A DNA stretch of 64,000 bases. Source: Charina bottae. Its lineage: Eukaryota; Chordata; Lepidosauria; Squamata; Charinaidae. The stretch spans positions 21,410,001-21,474,000 of the forward strand of contig JALMGJ010000012.1 in the NCBI GenBank assembly GCA_023362775.1, written 5' to 3'. The notes below the pieces were generated by a model, which was given only the letters and a program-made list of their open reading frames with translations, did no database searches and was not told the DNA's origin. Positions 1-10,978 of the stretch are shown here, in pieces; within the stretch, counting starts at the first letter, position 1, and each line of letters starts with the position of its first letter. The translations under genes and the position numbers were made by a program.

Positions 1-657
1 CTATTATCCTTCTTTGAGCAATGCATTGATTGTCTAGGAATATACAGAAAAAGTTAAGCCTGGTCCATATCAGTGTTATAGTATTTTATGCAACTCTATC
101 CAAAGCATTTTTTGTCTTAAAAAATACTGAAAAAAATGTATTTGTTATTGTATATAACTTTTCCTAATATTCAGAATTTGGGTCATGCATTTCTCTAAAA
201 TACATCATTTTGTGCAGAGCTTTCTTTAAGGCACAGTAAAAAAAACAACCATGGATTACCCATATGTGCTTGAAAAAAGACCAACGCCAACATGCACACA
301 ATCAACTACCCATAATGCCAACTTTTTTTTTTTTAATATGCTACTTTCCCAAATGTGGGCTAATTTGTGAGAATTTTTGAGCTGAGAATAATGGAAGTTA
401 TGAGAATCTATCCAAATCCTGTTCAGTTCATAGCACTGGATTCTAGTCTAATCCACGTGAGGGCTGCATTCGTTTTTGGATGGTGCCACTGTTCAGCCAA
501 TGGCAATTTCCCCCCCCCCCCCACATTCTCTGAGACAAGTTTTTATGTTCTGAGATACTCTGTTTTTTGTATCCTGATTGAACAAATAAATTCATAAATC
601 CTAAAGAAGCAGGGGAGACACAACCATGTACACTGTTAAAGGCTAATTTGGGCAATA
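1..657. other. No gene or repeat recognised
   Basis: AT-rich unique sequence. It holds a short poly-T run near 324 and a poly-C run near 511. Open frames here are short and show no recognisable domain. Confidence 0.5.
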
Positions 658-665
658 TTCTAGGC

Positions 666-789
666 CAGTGTTTCTCAACCTTAGCAACTTTAAGATATAT
701 GGACTTCAACTCCCCAGAAGCATGCTGGCTGGGGAATTCTGGGAGTTGAAGTCCACATATCTTAAAGTTGCTAAGGTTGAGAAACACTG
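666..789. mobile_element. hAT-type MITE, TTCTCAACC family
   Basis: A 124-bp palindromic element. It begins CAGTGTTTCTCAACC and ends in the reverse complement GGTTGAGAAACACTG, and the two halves are near mirror images with a central GCATGCTGGCTGGGG region. An 8-bp target duplication with one mismatch flanks it (TTCTAGGC at 658-665, TTCAAGGC at 790-797). Terminal CAG...CTG and 8-bp duplications are typical of hAT transposons. It has no coding capacity, so it must have been moved by a transposase encoded elsewhere. Confidence 0.85.
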
Positions 790-975
790 TTCAAGGCAAT
801 GGAAACTTGTCTAATGAAGCTTCTCCCAACCTGGGACCTATAAATATGTTGGACTGCAACCCTCAGAATACCATGGCCAGCTAGAGAGAGCACCACATTT
901 AGTGCTACTTGATCTGGGTTGCAAAAATCTGGAGTAACACTAGATGGTAGCAATATTAAGCTATTCTCTATCTTT

Positions 976-1308
976 AAAGGTAAAGGTTCCCCCTGCACAT
1001 TTGTGCAGTCGTGTCCGACTCTAGGGGCCGGTGCTCATCTCCGTTTGTTAGCCGAAGAGCCAGTGTTGTCCGAAGACGCTTCCACGGTCATGTGGCCGGC
1101 ATGATGCATGCGGAATGCTGTTACCATCCCACCGAAGTGGTACCTATTTATCTACTTGCATTTGCATGCTTTCGAATTACTAGGTTGGCAAGAGCTGGGG
1201 CGAGTGTGGGAGCTCACTCCGTCATGCGGCGCTCGGGTCTCGAACCTCTGAACTTGCGATCTTCCGATCGACAAGCCTGGAGTCTTACCCGCTGAGCCAC
1301 CGCGCCCC
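976..1308 (-). mobile_element. tRNA-derived SINE, family A
   Basis: Full-length SINE of about 330 bp read on the minus strand. The tRNA-like head is at the right end, with an A-box-like TGGCTCAGCGGGT; its B box is slightly altered here (GGTTCGAGACC). The tail at the left end is AACCTTTACCTTT. A 14-bp target duplication TATTCTCTATCTTT lies at 962-975 and 1312-1325, proving insertion by target-primed reverse transcription. The segment GTCGGACACGAC near the tail resembles RTE/BovB 3' ends, which suggests mobilisation by such a LINE (inference). Confidence 0.9.
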
Positions 1309-1325
1309 TAATATTCTCTATCTTT

Positions 1326-2170
1326 GCTGCCATCTAAATTTCCAGATTTTTGTAGTAATCTAGTAGCCTTAAGAAAGTTCAGGAAAGCTATTCTACTGGA
1401 TCCAGGTCCACCTTTACTCTGTCCCTCGGTACACATTTCTGGTGGAACTTTCCCAGTGCTAAGGAAGTGTTTTTCTATCCTATTCTACTCCCACCTTGAA
1501 CCAGCAACTCAGGAGGTTATGCCTGGTCTCTTGGGTCTCAGTTAAATAAAGGTAAACAACGAAAACCTTGCTAGGACTTGCACTGGCAGGAGCAGAATTT
1601 CTGTATTGTTTGAGGATATCTGCAGGGTGGCCAACTGTATTTTCAGTTTCATGTCATCTTGTTTGCATCTCTGTCAGGATGTCCTTCATTATATTGCTCA
1701 CCTGATCACCATTCCTCCATTTCAGAAAATAGCAACAATGATTTTAAAAAGCATAATGGGTTTTTACTCCCAAAATAGACACCATTTCTCCATTTATACG
1801 CTGACGATAGTATGTTGGACGGTGACCTTTCTTTCAAACTGAGAGCACTGTTTCTTTAACAGAGGGATAAAAAACTACTTCTTTTTGCAGCCGCAAGCAG
1901 CACTTTTTTTCAAGGACTACAGAAATCATTGCAGGATGGGATTATGTCATCAGAAGGGGGTGGATCTGAACCTTTTAAAATCCCTTTTGCCTTATTTTGT
2001 GAGATTTAGAAAGTTTCAAATATTAGTAGTTATGTACTTGCTGGAAATCTGCAGAAAATCATGGTGATTCAGGTATTGGGTGAATTCAGCTATGGGATTT
2101 AAGTGGCAGAAACTGGGCAAGGATGTGTACATGTCCAGCGACAGCATGGAGCTGATTTTTTGGGGGTGGG
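1326..2170. other. Unique sequence, no gene recognised
   Basis: No repeat or coding domain recognised apart from GCTGCCATCTA at its left edge, which belongs to a dispersed motif discussed in the findings. Confidence 0.4.
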
Positions 2171-2394
2171 GTGTTCCTTCAAGGCAGTGTTGACTCCTGG
2201 GGACTGCCTGGACTAGTCCATGAAGTTTTCTTGGCAAGATTTGGAAGTGGCTTGCCCTTGCCTGCTTCCTAGGGCTGAGAGAGAGTGACTGGCCCAAGGT
2301 CTCCCAGCTGGCTTCGTGCCCAAGGCGGGACTAGAACTCATGGTCTCCCAGTTTCTAGCCTGGTACCTTAACCACTACACCAGACTGGCTCTCA
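2171..2394 (-). mobile_element. Sauria/Squam1-like SINE (family B)
   Basis: Minus-strand copy. The tRNA-like head at the right end reads GAGCCAGTCTGGTGTAGTGG on the reverse strand, followed by a body containing GTTCTAGTCCCGCC and CTCTCTCAGCCCTAGG. The left end is a decayed tail. The head and body match the copies at 3300 and 8461. Confidence 0.8.
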
Positions 2395-3290
2395 TGCACC
2401 TGATAGATTGCCCATTTCTGTTGTAACAGCTGCCTGTTTGGAAGAGCTTCAGCGTCCTGTTGGTACTTCAGCCCAATTAGCTACTCAGCCAGTCATACTT
2501 CCTTATTAGAGGTTCTGATACCACACAATCACATGATCTGAGTCAGCCACTATTTGGGGAAACTGCACAGTCTGTTTCCACTTCCTCCAGGGAGAACCTG
2601 TTATTCCATGCACTTGCTGGCATGGTTTTGTTACATCATCTGCATCTTGCCTATTGGCCAGCAGTGGGCTTGTCTTGTCTACAGCAGCCAATCTGGGCTA
2701 GAGAGATGTATTATGTGGCTACCAAGACTTGGCAGTTCTGTTATGGAGGGCCTTGCTTTTTCAGTTGTCCTCTCTCTCCAATTTTCCTTGGAGTAAGGAA
2801 TTTGGACCTGCTCCAATTTTGGTACAACATAGTTGACTGGGTAATTTAACCCAAAACAAACCCAGGGTTCTTTGGGGTACAACTAACCCTTTCCTGCCAA
2901 ATGAATTTGGTTGTGATTTGGTTTGGGTGGATTTTGAGATTTTTAAAGGTCAAAATGGATGCAAGATCTGGGGATGCTCTGGGCCATTAAAATGAGGCTT
3001 TTCTTCTTGACCTTATCCTGCCCCAGTTCATTAACCAGGGGCAGTTACATGAGCTTACAATGAAGTCATACGTCATGTAAGCCTGAAGTAACAACTATTC
3101 TTACATACAGTAGCTGAAACCAGCATTGGAGGCCTATAACAAGCTTTGTCTTCAAGTTTTGATTTCTTTTGCAAACTTGGAACAGTGGCTGCTAACTCGC
3201 ACAACACAAGTTGCCCCAGGTAAGCGTCAGTGAAGAGTGTGTGGGTGTCAAGAAGGCATTATGCACTCATTAACCTTTTACCCTGCCTTA
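2395..3290. other. Unique sequence, no gene recognised
   Basis: No recognisable repeat. Overlapping short open frames between about 2500 and 2880 on both strands lack domains, splice context or repeat identity, so I treat them as chance. Confidence 0.4.
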
Positions 3291-3299
3291 GTTGTAACA

Positions 3300-3535
3300 C
3301 AGAGCCAGTTTGGTGTAGTGGTTATGGCACTGGGCTAGAAACCAGGAGACTGTGAGTTCTAGTCCCACCTTAGGCACAAAGCCAGCTGGGTGACCTTGGG
3401 CCAGTCACTCTCTCTCAGCCCTAGGAAGGAGGCAATGGCAAACCACTTCTGAAAAAAACACCTTGCCAAGAAAACTGCAGGGACTAGTCCAGGCAGTCTC
3501 TGAGAATTGGACACGATTGAATGGATAAAAAAAAA
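3300..3535 (+). mobile_element. Sauria/Squam1-like SINE (family B), full length
   Basis: Starts with AGAGCCAGTTTGGTGTAGTG, the tRNA-like head, then GTTCTAGTCCCACC, and ends with ATTGGACACGATTGAATGG plus an A-run. The 9-bp target duplication GTTGTAACA flanks it at 3291-3299 and 3536-3544. The GGACACGATTGAA end resembles the BovB 3' end, the usual partner LINE of this SINE class. Confidence 0.9.
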
Positions 3536-3544
3536 GTTGTAACA

Positions 3545-4756
3545 TACTCTATAAGTCTTAGTTAGTGGTATGCCCAACCTCCAATCCTTGTTCAACTTGG
3601 AAACTATTGGGGGGATTTCAAGTGAATCTATTCAGAATTTTTGTGAGAGAAAGCCCTCCATGGAGGAACAGCAAGGCAAAACATAGCATATGAAACAAAT
3701 TGTTAGTAACACTATTGCAAAGAGGAACAAATATGTCTTCTTTCTAAGGCTGCCAGAAGCTCTGCTTAGACAGTTTGGGTGATGAAAATGAAAATAAAAA
3801 TGAAAAAAGAGATATTATTTATAGAGCTTGGTGTGAGTTATTGGGGAGTTAAACAAAATAAAAGCAGGTGGTTACCAATTTAAAGAGAAAAGCTCACTTT
3901 TTTGTTGGAACTGAGAAACCAGCATTACTGCATCCCAAATGTACATTACATCTCTGGAGCAATACTTACAGCCTGTAATAATAATACCTCTCAGCTTGCT
4001 ACATAGTTCCTTCGTCATTTTTTCAATTAAAAAAGGACCAGCGCTCTATTAACCTTTTGCTGGCTACTCCATTCTTCATACAGCTGCTGGGCTGCGATTT
4101 CAAGCTGTGTATTAAAAAAGGCATATATTACTGTAAACTATCCTCAAGCTTTCTGTCATGAGAGAGGTGAAATATAGTTTTTTCACTTAAAAATATGAGA
4201 TGGTTTATCACATTCACAATCTCTTAAACTCCCCACATGAAGTCTCTTTTGTTCAGGAGGAAAGATAAAAGTCTTTTTCTCATAACCTTCCTCTGTGAAG
4301 ATGCTCTGGAAAAGAAGGATCCTGCTTTTATGCCTGTGCAAAATCCTGAAAAGAGAGAGAGAGAGAGTGTGTGTGTGTGTGTGTATACACTTGTGTGAAA
4401 CAGAGGGAAATAAAACATCATGAGGACTGATCCCAAAGTGGCCACTTTTTAAAATACCAGTTGTTACATAGGACAGTACCATTTGCATATGAAAGGAATT
4501 GCCTAGAAATATAAAGAATGGCAAGGAATGGATGATTGATTGGTAGCTATTTCCTTCAAGGAAAAAGGATGGGTCTTCTAAACGTTGCTAATTAAGAACT
4601 TGCTTATTTTCTGTTTATTCTCTGTACAGTGATGGTTAGCAAGGAGTGGCTCTGAGTCTCCTAGAAGAGCCTTGCAGAAGAAGTACATAGCCATTATCTA
4701 GGGCTACCAGAGGTGGTTTGCAGAAATCCAGATGACCTTGAGATGGTAGTAAAAAG
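3545..4756. other. Unique sequence with compound (AG)n(TG)n at 4353-4385
   Basis: No gene recognised. A purine AG run switches to a TG run at about 4369. The minus-strand frames here that contain His-Thr and Ser-Leu runs are products of this microsatellite. Confidence 0.5.
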
Positions 4757-4934
4757 GGACTCTTTGCTGCCACCTAGTAGTCATCCAGGGTTTTGCAGCC
4801 CAGAGCTGGAACTCCTACCATTTTAAAGTCAGCCAGTTTTTTAACAGTAGGACTGGTAAAACTGAATTTTCTATCAAGAATCAGAGGAGTTCAGGAAGGA
4901 GATGTTCAGATTGTGGTAGGCTCCATCCATGATT
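4757..4934. repeat. Likely source copy of a 178-bp duplicated segment
   Basis: Positions 4757-4934 match 7207-7384 in the same orientation with a single mismatch that I can see (4850 G versus 7300 A). No target duplication is visible around this copy. Its start contains GCTGCCACCTAGTAGTCATC, part of a dispersed motif also seen elsewhere in the window. Confidence 0.85.
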
Positions 4935-5389
4935 TATGATTCTGTCCTAATATCATTGCTTGCCTGTCTTTATTATGACATCAAAATCCAGCAGTGACCT
5001 GTAGTACCAACAGAGGAAGCCCTGGGCCTGAATATCTCTACACAATCAGATACCCTGGACCCAGAACACCACTGTTGTAATCTGTCTGAGCATTCTAGAT
5101 GTCATCAAAGGATTAGGGATTTTGGTATCTCTTTCCTATCATCCAGTGGTCATCCTGTTTTTTGGAAGCCCTGATCTGATAGCCTTAATTCTACACAAGC
5201 ATCCAGTGTATTATTGATGGAGAAAATACATTGATTGGGGAAACCATATCAGCAGTTTCTAGTGTAGGAAACCTGAAAGTGGTTTTGCTGGTAACAAATG
5301 ATATGGCTGGTTGGTTGGTTTCTTTCCTCCTCCTTTTTGTTTCTGAAATGAGTCCCTTGGTTATGAGATAACAAAACCCAGTATGGGGT
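4935..5389. other. Unique sequence, no gene recognised
   Basis: Nothing recognised except a decayed ATCCAGTGGTCATCC motif near 5142. Confidence 0.4.
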
Positions 5390-5399
5390 TTGCTTAATA

Positions 5400-5735
5400 A
5401 GGTAAATGTAAAGGTTTCCCCCGCACATTTGTGCAGTCGTGTCCGACTCTAGGGGCCTGTACTCATCTCCGTTTGTTAGCCGAAGAGCCAGCGTTGTCCG
5501 AAGACGCTTCCATGGTCATGTGGCCGCATGACGTGTGCAGAACACTGTTACCTACCCACCAAAGTGGTACCTATTCATCTACTTGCATTTGCATGCTTTC
5601 AAATTGCTAGGTTGGCAAGAGCTGGGGCGAGTGCAGGAGCTCACTCCGTCATGTGGCGCTTGGGTCTCGAACCTCCAAACCTGCGACCTTCTGATCGACA
5701 AGCCTGGTGTCTTACCCGCTGAGCCATTGCACCCC
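5400..5735 (-). mobile_element. tRNA-derived SINE, family A
   Basis: Minus-strand full-length copy with the tail at left and the tRNA-like head at right (GCTGAGCCATTGCACCCC on the plus strand). The 10-bp target duplication TTGCTTAATA is at 5390-5399 and 5736-5745. Body motifs are TCTAGGGGCC and TTTGCATGCTTTC, shared with all other family A copies. Confidence 0.9.
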
Positions 5736-5745
5736 TTGCTTAATA

Positions 5746-6260
5746 TCTGTATCTATTTATACAATTTCTTTCTCTTTTCATTATTAAAAACATTAACCTG
5801 GCCTGGTCTCCTTTACATGCAGTAGGCTTGATTCTCAGTGTTTCCAGCCAGCATGTCTGGAAATTCTGGCCATTGTACCCTAACCACATCTGGAGGGCAT
5901 CAAGGTAAAGAAAACTGCTAACAAAATAGCAATAAACAAATGGAGGAAAACCATTAAGGACTGGGTACTGATGTGACCTAAACAAGGCTGGTCAACCTGT
6001 GCCTTCCGGCCTCTTTTTTTTTGTGAACATTTAACCCATGCCACTGAATTACAGGGGAACAATTATAAAAATAATTTTGAAGTGGACACACATACAGATT
6101 GAGGAGAAAGCCTTCTAATAGGCTTAGTATATATGTGACTCACTTTGCTACCCTTGCCCGCGTAACAGGGGCCTACAGTCTTCCACAAATATCATCTGTA
6201 GTCCCTGGCTATTAAAGAACTGTTAAGAACTAGGCACTATTATTCCTGCTGTTATTGGAT
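5746..6260. other. Unique sequence, no gene recognised
   Basis: No repeat or coding signal that I can support. Confidence 0.4.
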
Positions 6261-6816
6261 TACAAGGGTTCCCCTAGCCTTCCCCAGCCCTGTCTGCAGG
6301 ATATGTCATCTCCCATATAGACTACTGCAATGCACTCTACATGGGGCTACCCTTGAAGAGTATCCGGAAGCTTTAGCTGGTCCAGAATGTGGCTGCGTGG
6401 GCAATTCTTGGTGCCCCAAGATCAGCACATGTGACACCATTGCTACGCGAGCTGCATTGGGTGCCAGTTTGCTTCCAGGTGCAATTCAAGGTGTTGGTTA
6501 TGACCTTTAAAGCCCTACATGGCATGGGTCCAGGTTACCTGAGGGACCGTCTCATCCCCATGACATCGACCTGTCCCACCCGATCATGCAGAGAGGGCAT
6601 GTTACGGACACCGTCTGTAAGAGAATTTTGCTTGGTGGGGTCCAGGAAGTGGGCCTTCTCTGCAGTGGCCCCCACCCTCTGGAACACTCTGCCCCCAGAG
6701 GTGAGGCAAGCCCCCTCTCTCCTGACCTTCTGAAAAAAGTTGAAGACCTGGCTCTGCCATCTCGCTTGGGGCAGGAAGGGGAGTAGTTATTCTTGGGGGT
6801 GGCTGGTGCCTTAGAG

Positions 6817-7994
6817 TGTCCTATTCTGACTACGACTGACACAGGAAGCATTATTTACAGAACTTTATTTACAAGCTACAGAAAGTAGCCCAATTGATGT
6901 CACTGTCCTGCCCACACGTGACTGGGTTCTGCAGGGAGTTCTCTGTTGGCGGCAAGTAAGGCTTGGGCTCGAGCTTGGGCACTGGCGCAACCCCTGGACC
7001 AGGTGGAACAGCGCTGTGGATCGGATTGCAAAAAACAGCCCAATCAACGTTGTCTTCTGGTCCACACGCAGCCGGCTGTGGCAAGGAGTCCTCTGCGGAA
7101 GTCCAATGCAGCATGAAAATGGAGCGGGACTCGATTCTGGGCACTTGTGCGACCACCGGACAAGGAGGGGCGTCAACAGGACCCGCGGGCGGCGGCTCGA
7201 GTTGAAGGACTCTTTGCTGCCACCTAGTAGTCATCCAGGGTTTTGCAGCCCAGAGCTGGAACTCCTACCATTTTAAAGTCAGCCAGTTTTTTAACAGTAA
7301 GACTGGTAAAACTGAATTTTCTATCAAGAATCAGAGGAGTTCAGGAAGGAGATGTTCAGATTGTGGTAGGCTCCATCCATGATTGAGTTGAGGCGGGCAA
7401 GCGGGGGCCAGATGAGACGGCAATGCAGGAGAGCTCGCGGCAATGGGGATTGCCGGAAAAGCAGGCGGACTCACGGCAGAGAAGCAGGTCTGGAATTCCA
7501 GAACCGGATCGTCGATCGCAAGGCAAGGGTCAGGATTGGGACTCAAGGCTGTGGTAAGGCCGGGCTCGGGTTCGGTTTCCTCGGCGACGGCAGGGTAGAA
7601 CGTGGAATCAGGTCCTCGGCAAGCTGCGGTACTAGGGCCGGCTACGGAATCGCATGTTGTGGCAGAGTTGCTCTTCCAGGGCAGCGTAGGTGATGGATGC
7701 GAACGGTTGTCTCCGGCAACTGGTGCTGGCTGTGCTCGCCTTTTATTCTTTTGAATTCTGCAATGTTCGCGGGCGGGAGCCAATCAGGCCTTGCGCTGCT
7801 CGGCCCATCTTTCCCACCTCCTCTGCCACGTGCTGATAGGCAGAGGTGCTTCTTCCTCCAGGCAACCTCCAATCGGTGACTCCGGCTTGGGTTTGAATTT
7901 CACGCCTTCCCAGCTTCTTCCTGTTCCCTCTATCAGTACGTCCTCTTCCGACTCAGAATCTGGTGCAGCGGTAGGAGCAGGCTCGCTCCTGACA
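6817..7994 (-). mobile_element. Solo LTR (type C), about 1,000 bp plus a 178-bp insert
   Basis: On the minus strand the element starts TGTCAGGAGCGAG and ends ATAGGACA, giving TG...CA and TGTC...GACA termini. A perfect 5-bp duplication TAGAG lies at 6812-6816 and 7995-7999. A TATA-like AATAAAAGG is at 7739-7748 and a polyadenylation signal AATAAA at 6864-6869, both on the minus strand, in the right order for a promoter and R region. It is GC-rich, unlike its surroundings. No internal retroviral or Gypsy coding sequence is present, so it is a solo LTR, probably Gypsy-like. Open frames inside it (for example 7331-7783, minus) are likely incidental. Confidence 0.8.
7207..7384. repeat. 178-bp insertion nearly identical to 4757-4934
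   Basis: The inserted block is bounded exactly by GAGTTGAA (7199-7206) and GAGTTGAG (7385-7392), a 7-8 bp duplication. It lies in the minus-strand LTR and has the same orientation as its match 2.4 kb upstream. It has no terminal inverted repeats and no A-rich tail. Confidence 0.85.
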
Positions 7995-8202
7995 TAGAGC
8001 TCTCCTCACTGAATTCGATCTTTTATGGCCACTTGGATTTTATATTTATATTTATATTTACTTTGTATTTATATTTGGTAATTTTGTATTTATATTTTAG
8101 ATGTTATTTATGCTTATTGTTTTAATGTGTTTGTTATTGTAAACCGCCCAGAGTCCCTCTTCTTGGGGGAGATGGGTGGTGGCAAAATTTGAAAAATAAC
8201 TA

Positions 8203-8216
8203 AATACATACATACA

Positions 8217-8245
<29 letters not shown>
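8203..8245. repeat. (CATA)n microsatellite
   Basis: About ten uninterrupted tetramers at the 3' tail of the L2 fragment, a usual place for tails to seed microsatellites. A short related ATGTATGT run follows at 8294. Confidence 0.95.
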
Positions 8246-8248
<3 letters not shown>

Positions 8249-8460
8249 ACATGCCCTTCAATAGTCTTGAAGAACAGGCTTCCATCTTGCCTGTATGTAT
8301 GTATGTTTATGTATATTTGCTGCTCTTCCCTAAGCCCAAGGGACTGGATATAATTCAATATTTCTTTCTTTTAGGCCATTTCTGTAGATTTATAGCATCT
8401 TCCAGCATTACCCAACCATCAACAAGGTGATATAAAGTCAGACTCCGTTGTTGTTGTTAT

Positions 8461-8903
8461 CATTATTTTATGCCTTTGAGTCAGTCTTGACTCCTGGCGA
8501 CTGCCTGGACAAGTCCCTGCAGTTTTCTTGGCAAGGTCTTTTTCAAAAGGGGTTGCCCCTTGCCTGCTTCCTAGGGCTGAGAGAGAGAGGGACTGGCCCA
8601 AGGTCCCCCAGCTGGCTTCATGACTAAGGCGGGACTAGAACTCTGAGTCTCCTGGTTTGCTATTGGCTCCTTCCTAGGGCTGAGAGAGAGAGGGACTGGC
8701 CCAAGGTCCCCCAGCTGGCTTCATGACTAAGGCGGGACTAGAACTCTGAGTCTCCTGGTTTGCTATTGGCTCCTTCCTAGGGCTGAGAGAGAGAGTGACT
8801 GGCCCAAGGTCCCCCAGCTGGCTTCATGACTAAGGCAGGACTAGAACTCATGGTCTCCCAGTTTCTAGCCTGATGCCTTAACCACTACGCCAAACTGGCT
8901 CTC
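8461..8903 (-). mobile_element. Family B SINE with three tandem head units
   Basis: Minus-strand family B copy flanked by the 10-bp duplication TTGTTGTTAT (8451-8460 and 8904-8913), so the whole structure is bounded as one insertion. Inside, a 103-bp unit recurs with starts at 8588, 8691 and 8794. The first two units are almost identical and the third, nearest the true head, is more diverged. The unit junction joins GGCAAAC-like body sequence to the AAACCAGGAGAC head sequence. The tail has the BovB-like GTCTTGACTC type. Confidence 0.85.
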
Positions 8904-8913
8904 TTGTTGTTAT

Positions 8914-9620
8914 TATATGGATACAGAAATGGTTGGCTGACTCTAGCAAGTCCTATAAGGACTGAGGATAGCCCCTAAATTTCCAGTAGCCCCGCCTTCT
9001 TATCCTCTATGTCATGTGACTAACAGAACTGCATGCAAAGCTATGTCAACAAAGGGAAAGGCTCTGCAGATCAGGGTTGGCTTCATTCTCAAGAGCTTCA
9101 CGTGGGTAATGGGACAAAGCCAATGGGAGGTGGACTAGGTCAGTGTAACAAAGGCGTGGGGAAAGAACTAAAATTTGCCATCCTCCCATTTCCTGCCCCC
9201 CGAATGCAAAATGAACAGTTTAGAGACCACAACGTTAATCTATTTTTCAGTCGTAACAAAGCGAGATGTAATTGACTCTAAACATGGAGAGAAAATCAAC
9301 AGAAGAAAACACATTGATGTTATGAAAAGGATTCTCTCACTCATATTGGGCTTTGAAGAGAGAGGGAGCATATTTTATTGCTAGCTTTATAGGGTAGACT
9401 TCCACTCCTGTAGATTTATTTCCAGTTTTTAATAAAATATCTGGACATAAATTCACTGATCCATTTAGAGGCAGAGAGGAATAGTATTTACTTCTGAAAA
9501 TGTATGAGTCGGATATTGGGGCTCTGGGCTTTCTTTTAATGTCAAAAATGCCTGGTGTTCTTACTACACTGTCAGGCTCCCTGCAAAGGCTTTGACTTTT
9601 TTGCAGCACTTCCTGGACTG
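8914..9620. other. Unique sequence, no gene recognised
   Basis: No repeat recognised. Open frames around 9033-9384 lack any recognisable domain. Confidence 0.4.
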
Positions 9621-9624
9621 ACCG

Positions 9625-10830
9625 TAGACCTTCCATAAGGTTGGAAGGGACTTTGGAGGTCATCTATCCGGGAATCCTCATACTATCCCAGACAAAATGC
9701 CTATCCAATATTTTCTTGAAAACCTCCAGTGACTCCCAGAGGCAGGGTGTTCCATCGCTTAATAGCTCCCAGAGCTTTCACAGTCAGGAAATTCCTCCTT
9801 TTTCAGTTTGTATCTCTCACTGTAAAGCCATTGGTTCTTATCTTACCCTTGGGTACTGAGGAGAATAAATCCACACCCTCTGCCCTGTGACATCCCTTCA
9901 AGTACTGGAAGACTGCTATCGTGTCTCAACTTAACCTTCTCGTTTTTTAGACTAACCATATCCAGTTCTTTTAACTGTTCTTAATAAGATTTAGTCTTCG
10001 AGCTCCGCACCATTTCGCTCTTTGCACTCGGAGAAGTTCCTCAGCATCCTTTTTGTATTCTGGTGACCAGAACTAGACACAGCATTCCAGGTGTGGTGTG
10101 ACCACTGCAGATGTTGACACTATACCTCTACTGATGCAGCCCAAAACCACATCGGTTCTTTTGGCAGCTGTGGCACATTGCTGGCTCATGCTTAATCTGT
10201 GGTTTACCAAGGTACCCAGATCCTTCTCACAAGTACTATCCTGCTAAGCTAAGTACTGCCTATCTTGTACCTGTGCATCTGGTTTTTCTTGCCTAAATGC
10301 AGAACTTTACATTTCTTACCATTGAACAACATTTTGTTGGATAGAGCCCAATGTTCAAGTCTATCAAAACCTTTTTGAATCTTGAGCCTGTCTTCTGGGG
10401 TGTTAGCAATCCTTCCCAACTTTGTGTCATTTGTGAATGTTATTTAGTAAAGGTAAAGGTTTCTCCTGCACAGTTGTGTCTGACTCTAGGGGCCGGTGCT
10501 CATCTCCGTTTGTTAGCCGAAGAGCCAGTGTTGTCCGAAGACGCTTCCGCGGTCATGTGGCTGTCATGACGCGCGCGGGGCACTGTTATTTAAATGTTAT
10601 TTATGAAGATGTTAAAGAGTACTGGGCTCAGGACAGAACCCTGAAGTACCTCACTGCATGCTTCCTTCCATGTGGACATACAGTAGACCCATTAAGAACA
10701 TGTGGTGGCCACGGTTGTTGAGCCAACTATGAATTCATCTGGTAGTGGGACCATTCATCCCACACTGTTTCCCATGACTTCATGTTGTGTGGTCAAACTG
10801 GATAATGTTGGGAAGGGGAAACTGTCTCTA
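9625..10830 (-). mobile_element. CR1 LINE 3' relic
   Basis: Reads as antisense CR1: GGAAGGGACTTTGGAGGTCA at the left is the reverse complement of the conserved CR1 3' region, followed by sequence containing GGAAGACTGCTATCGTGTCTC and GGTGACCAGAACTAGACAC. The right part shows GTACTGGGCTCAGGACAGAA. It is heavily decayed without an intact ORF. A family A SINE (10,447-10,592) interrupts it. Confidence 0.8.
10447..10592 (-). mobile_element. Family A SINE, 5'-truncated
   Basis: Only the tail half is present on the minus strand (TAAAGGTAAAGG to GCGCGCGGGGCACTGTT); the tRNA-like head is missing. The 11-bp duplication AATGTTATTTA at 10,436-10,446 and 10,593-10,603 shows that truncation happened at insertion, inside the CR1 relic. 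Confidence 0.88.
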
Positions 10831-10978
10831 GGGGAAGCCTACATTGTTGCTATGAATGTGTGAGCATCTTTCTTGTATGAAATGGGAGAGGGAAACCCTA
10901 AGAAATTTTACCACCTTGTACATTTTCAAAACAGATTTGTTTTTTGTCTAGGTAAGATGGATACTAGGTGGACTTTGT

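Larger units (their letters stand above)
6265..8205 (+). mobile_element. L2-clade LINE 3' fragment, split by a solo LTR
   Basis: 5'-truncated LINE in two parts (6265-6816 and 8000-8205). The left part encodes the end of a reverse-transcriptase ORF: the frame 6389-6733 contains LRELHWVPV, VMTFKALHG and APTLWNTLPPEVR, motifs characteristic of the L2/CR1 C-terminus. The right part is the 3' UTR with GTAAACCGCCCAGAGTCCC followed by an AAATAACTAAATA tail that has grown into a CATA microsatellite. The split is caused by the LTR at 6817-7994, flanked by the TSD TAGAG. Confidence 0.85.

Noticed and set aside
1011..1295. 94-aa frame repeated at several loci (also 18,265; 36,596; 55,080)
   Set aside because: It is the translated body of family A SINEs, which are non-coding Pol III elements.
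7331..7783. 150-aa Pro/Ala/Ser-rich minus-strand frame
   Set aside because: Lies inside the GC-rich solo LTR and runs across the edge of the 178-bp insert; no domain.
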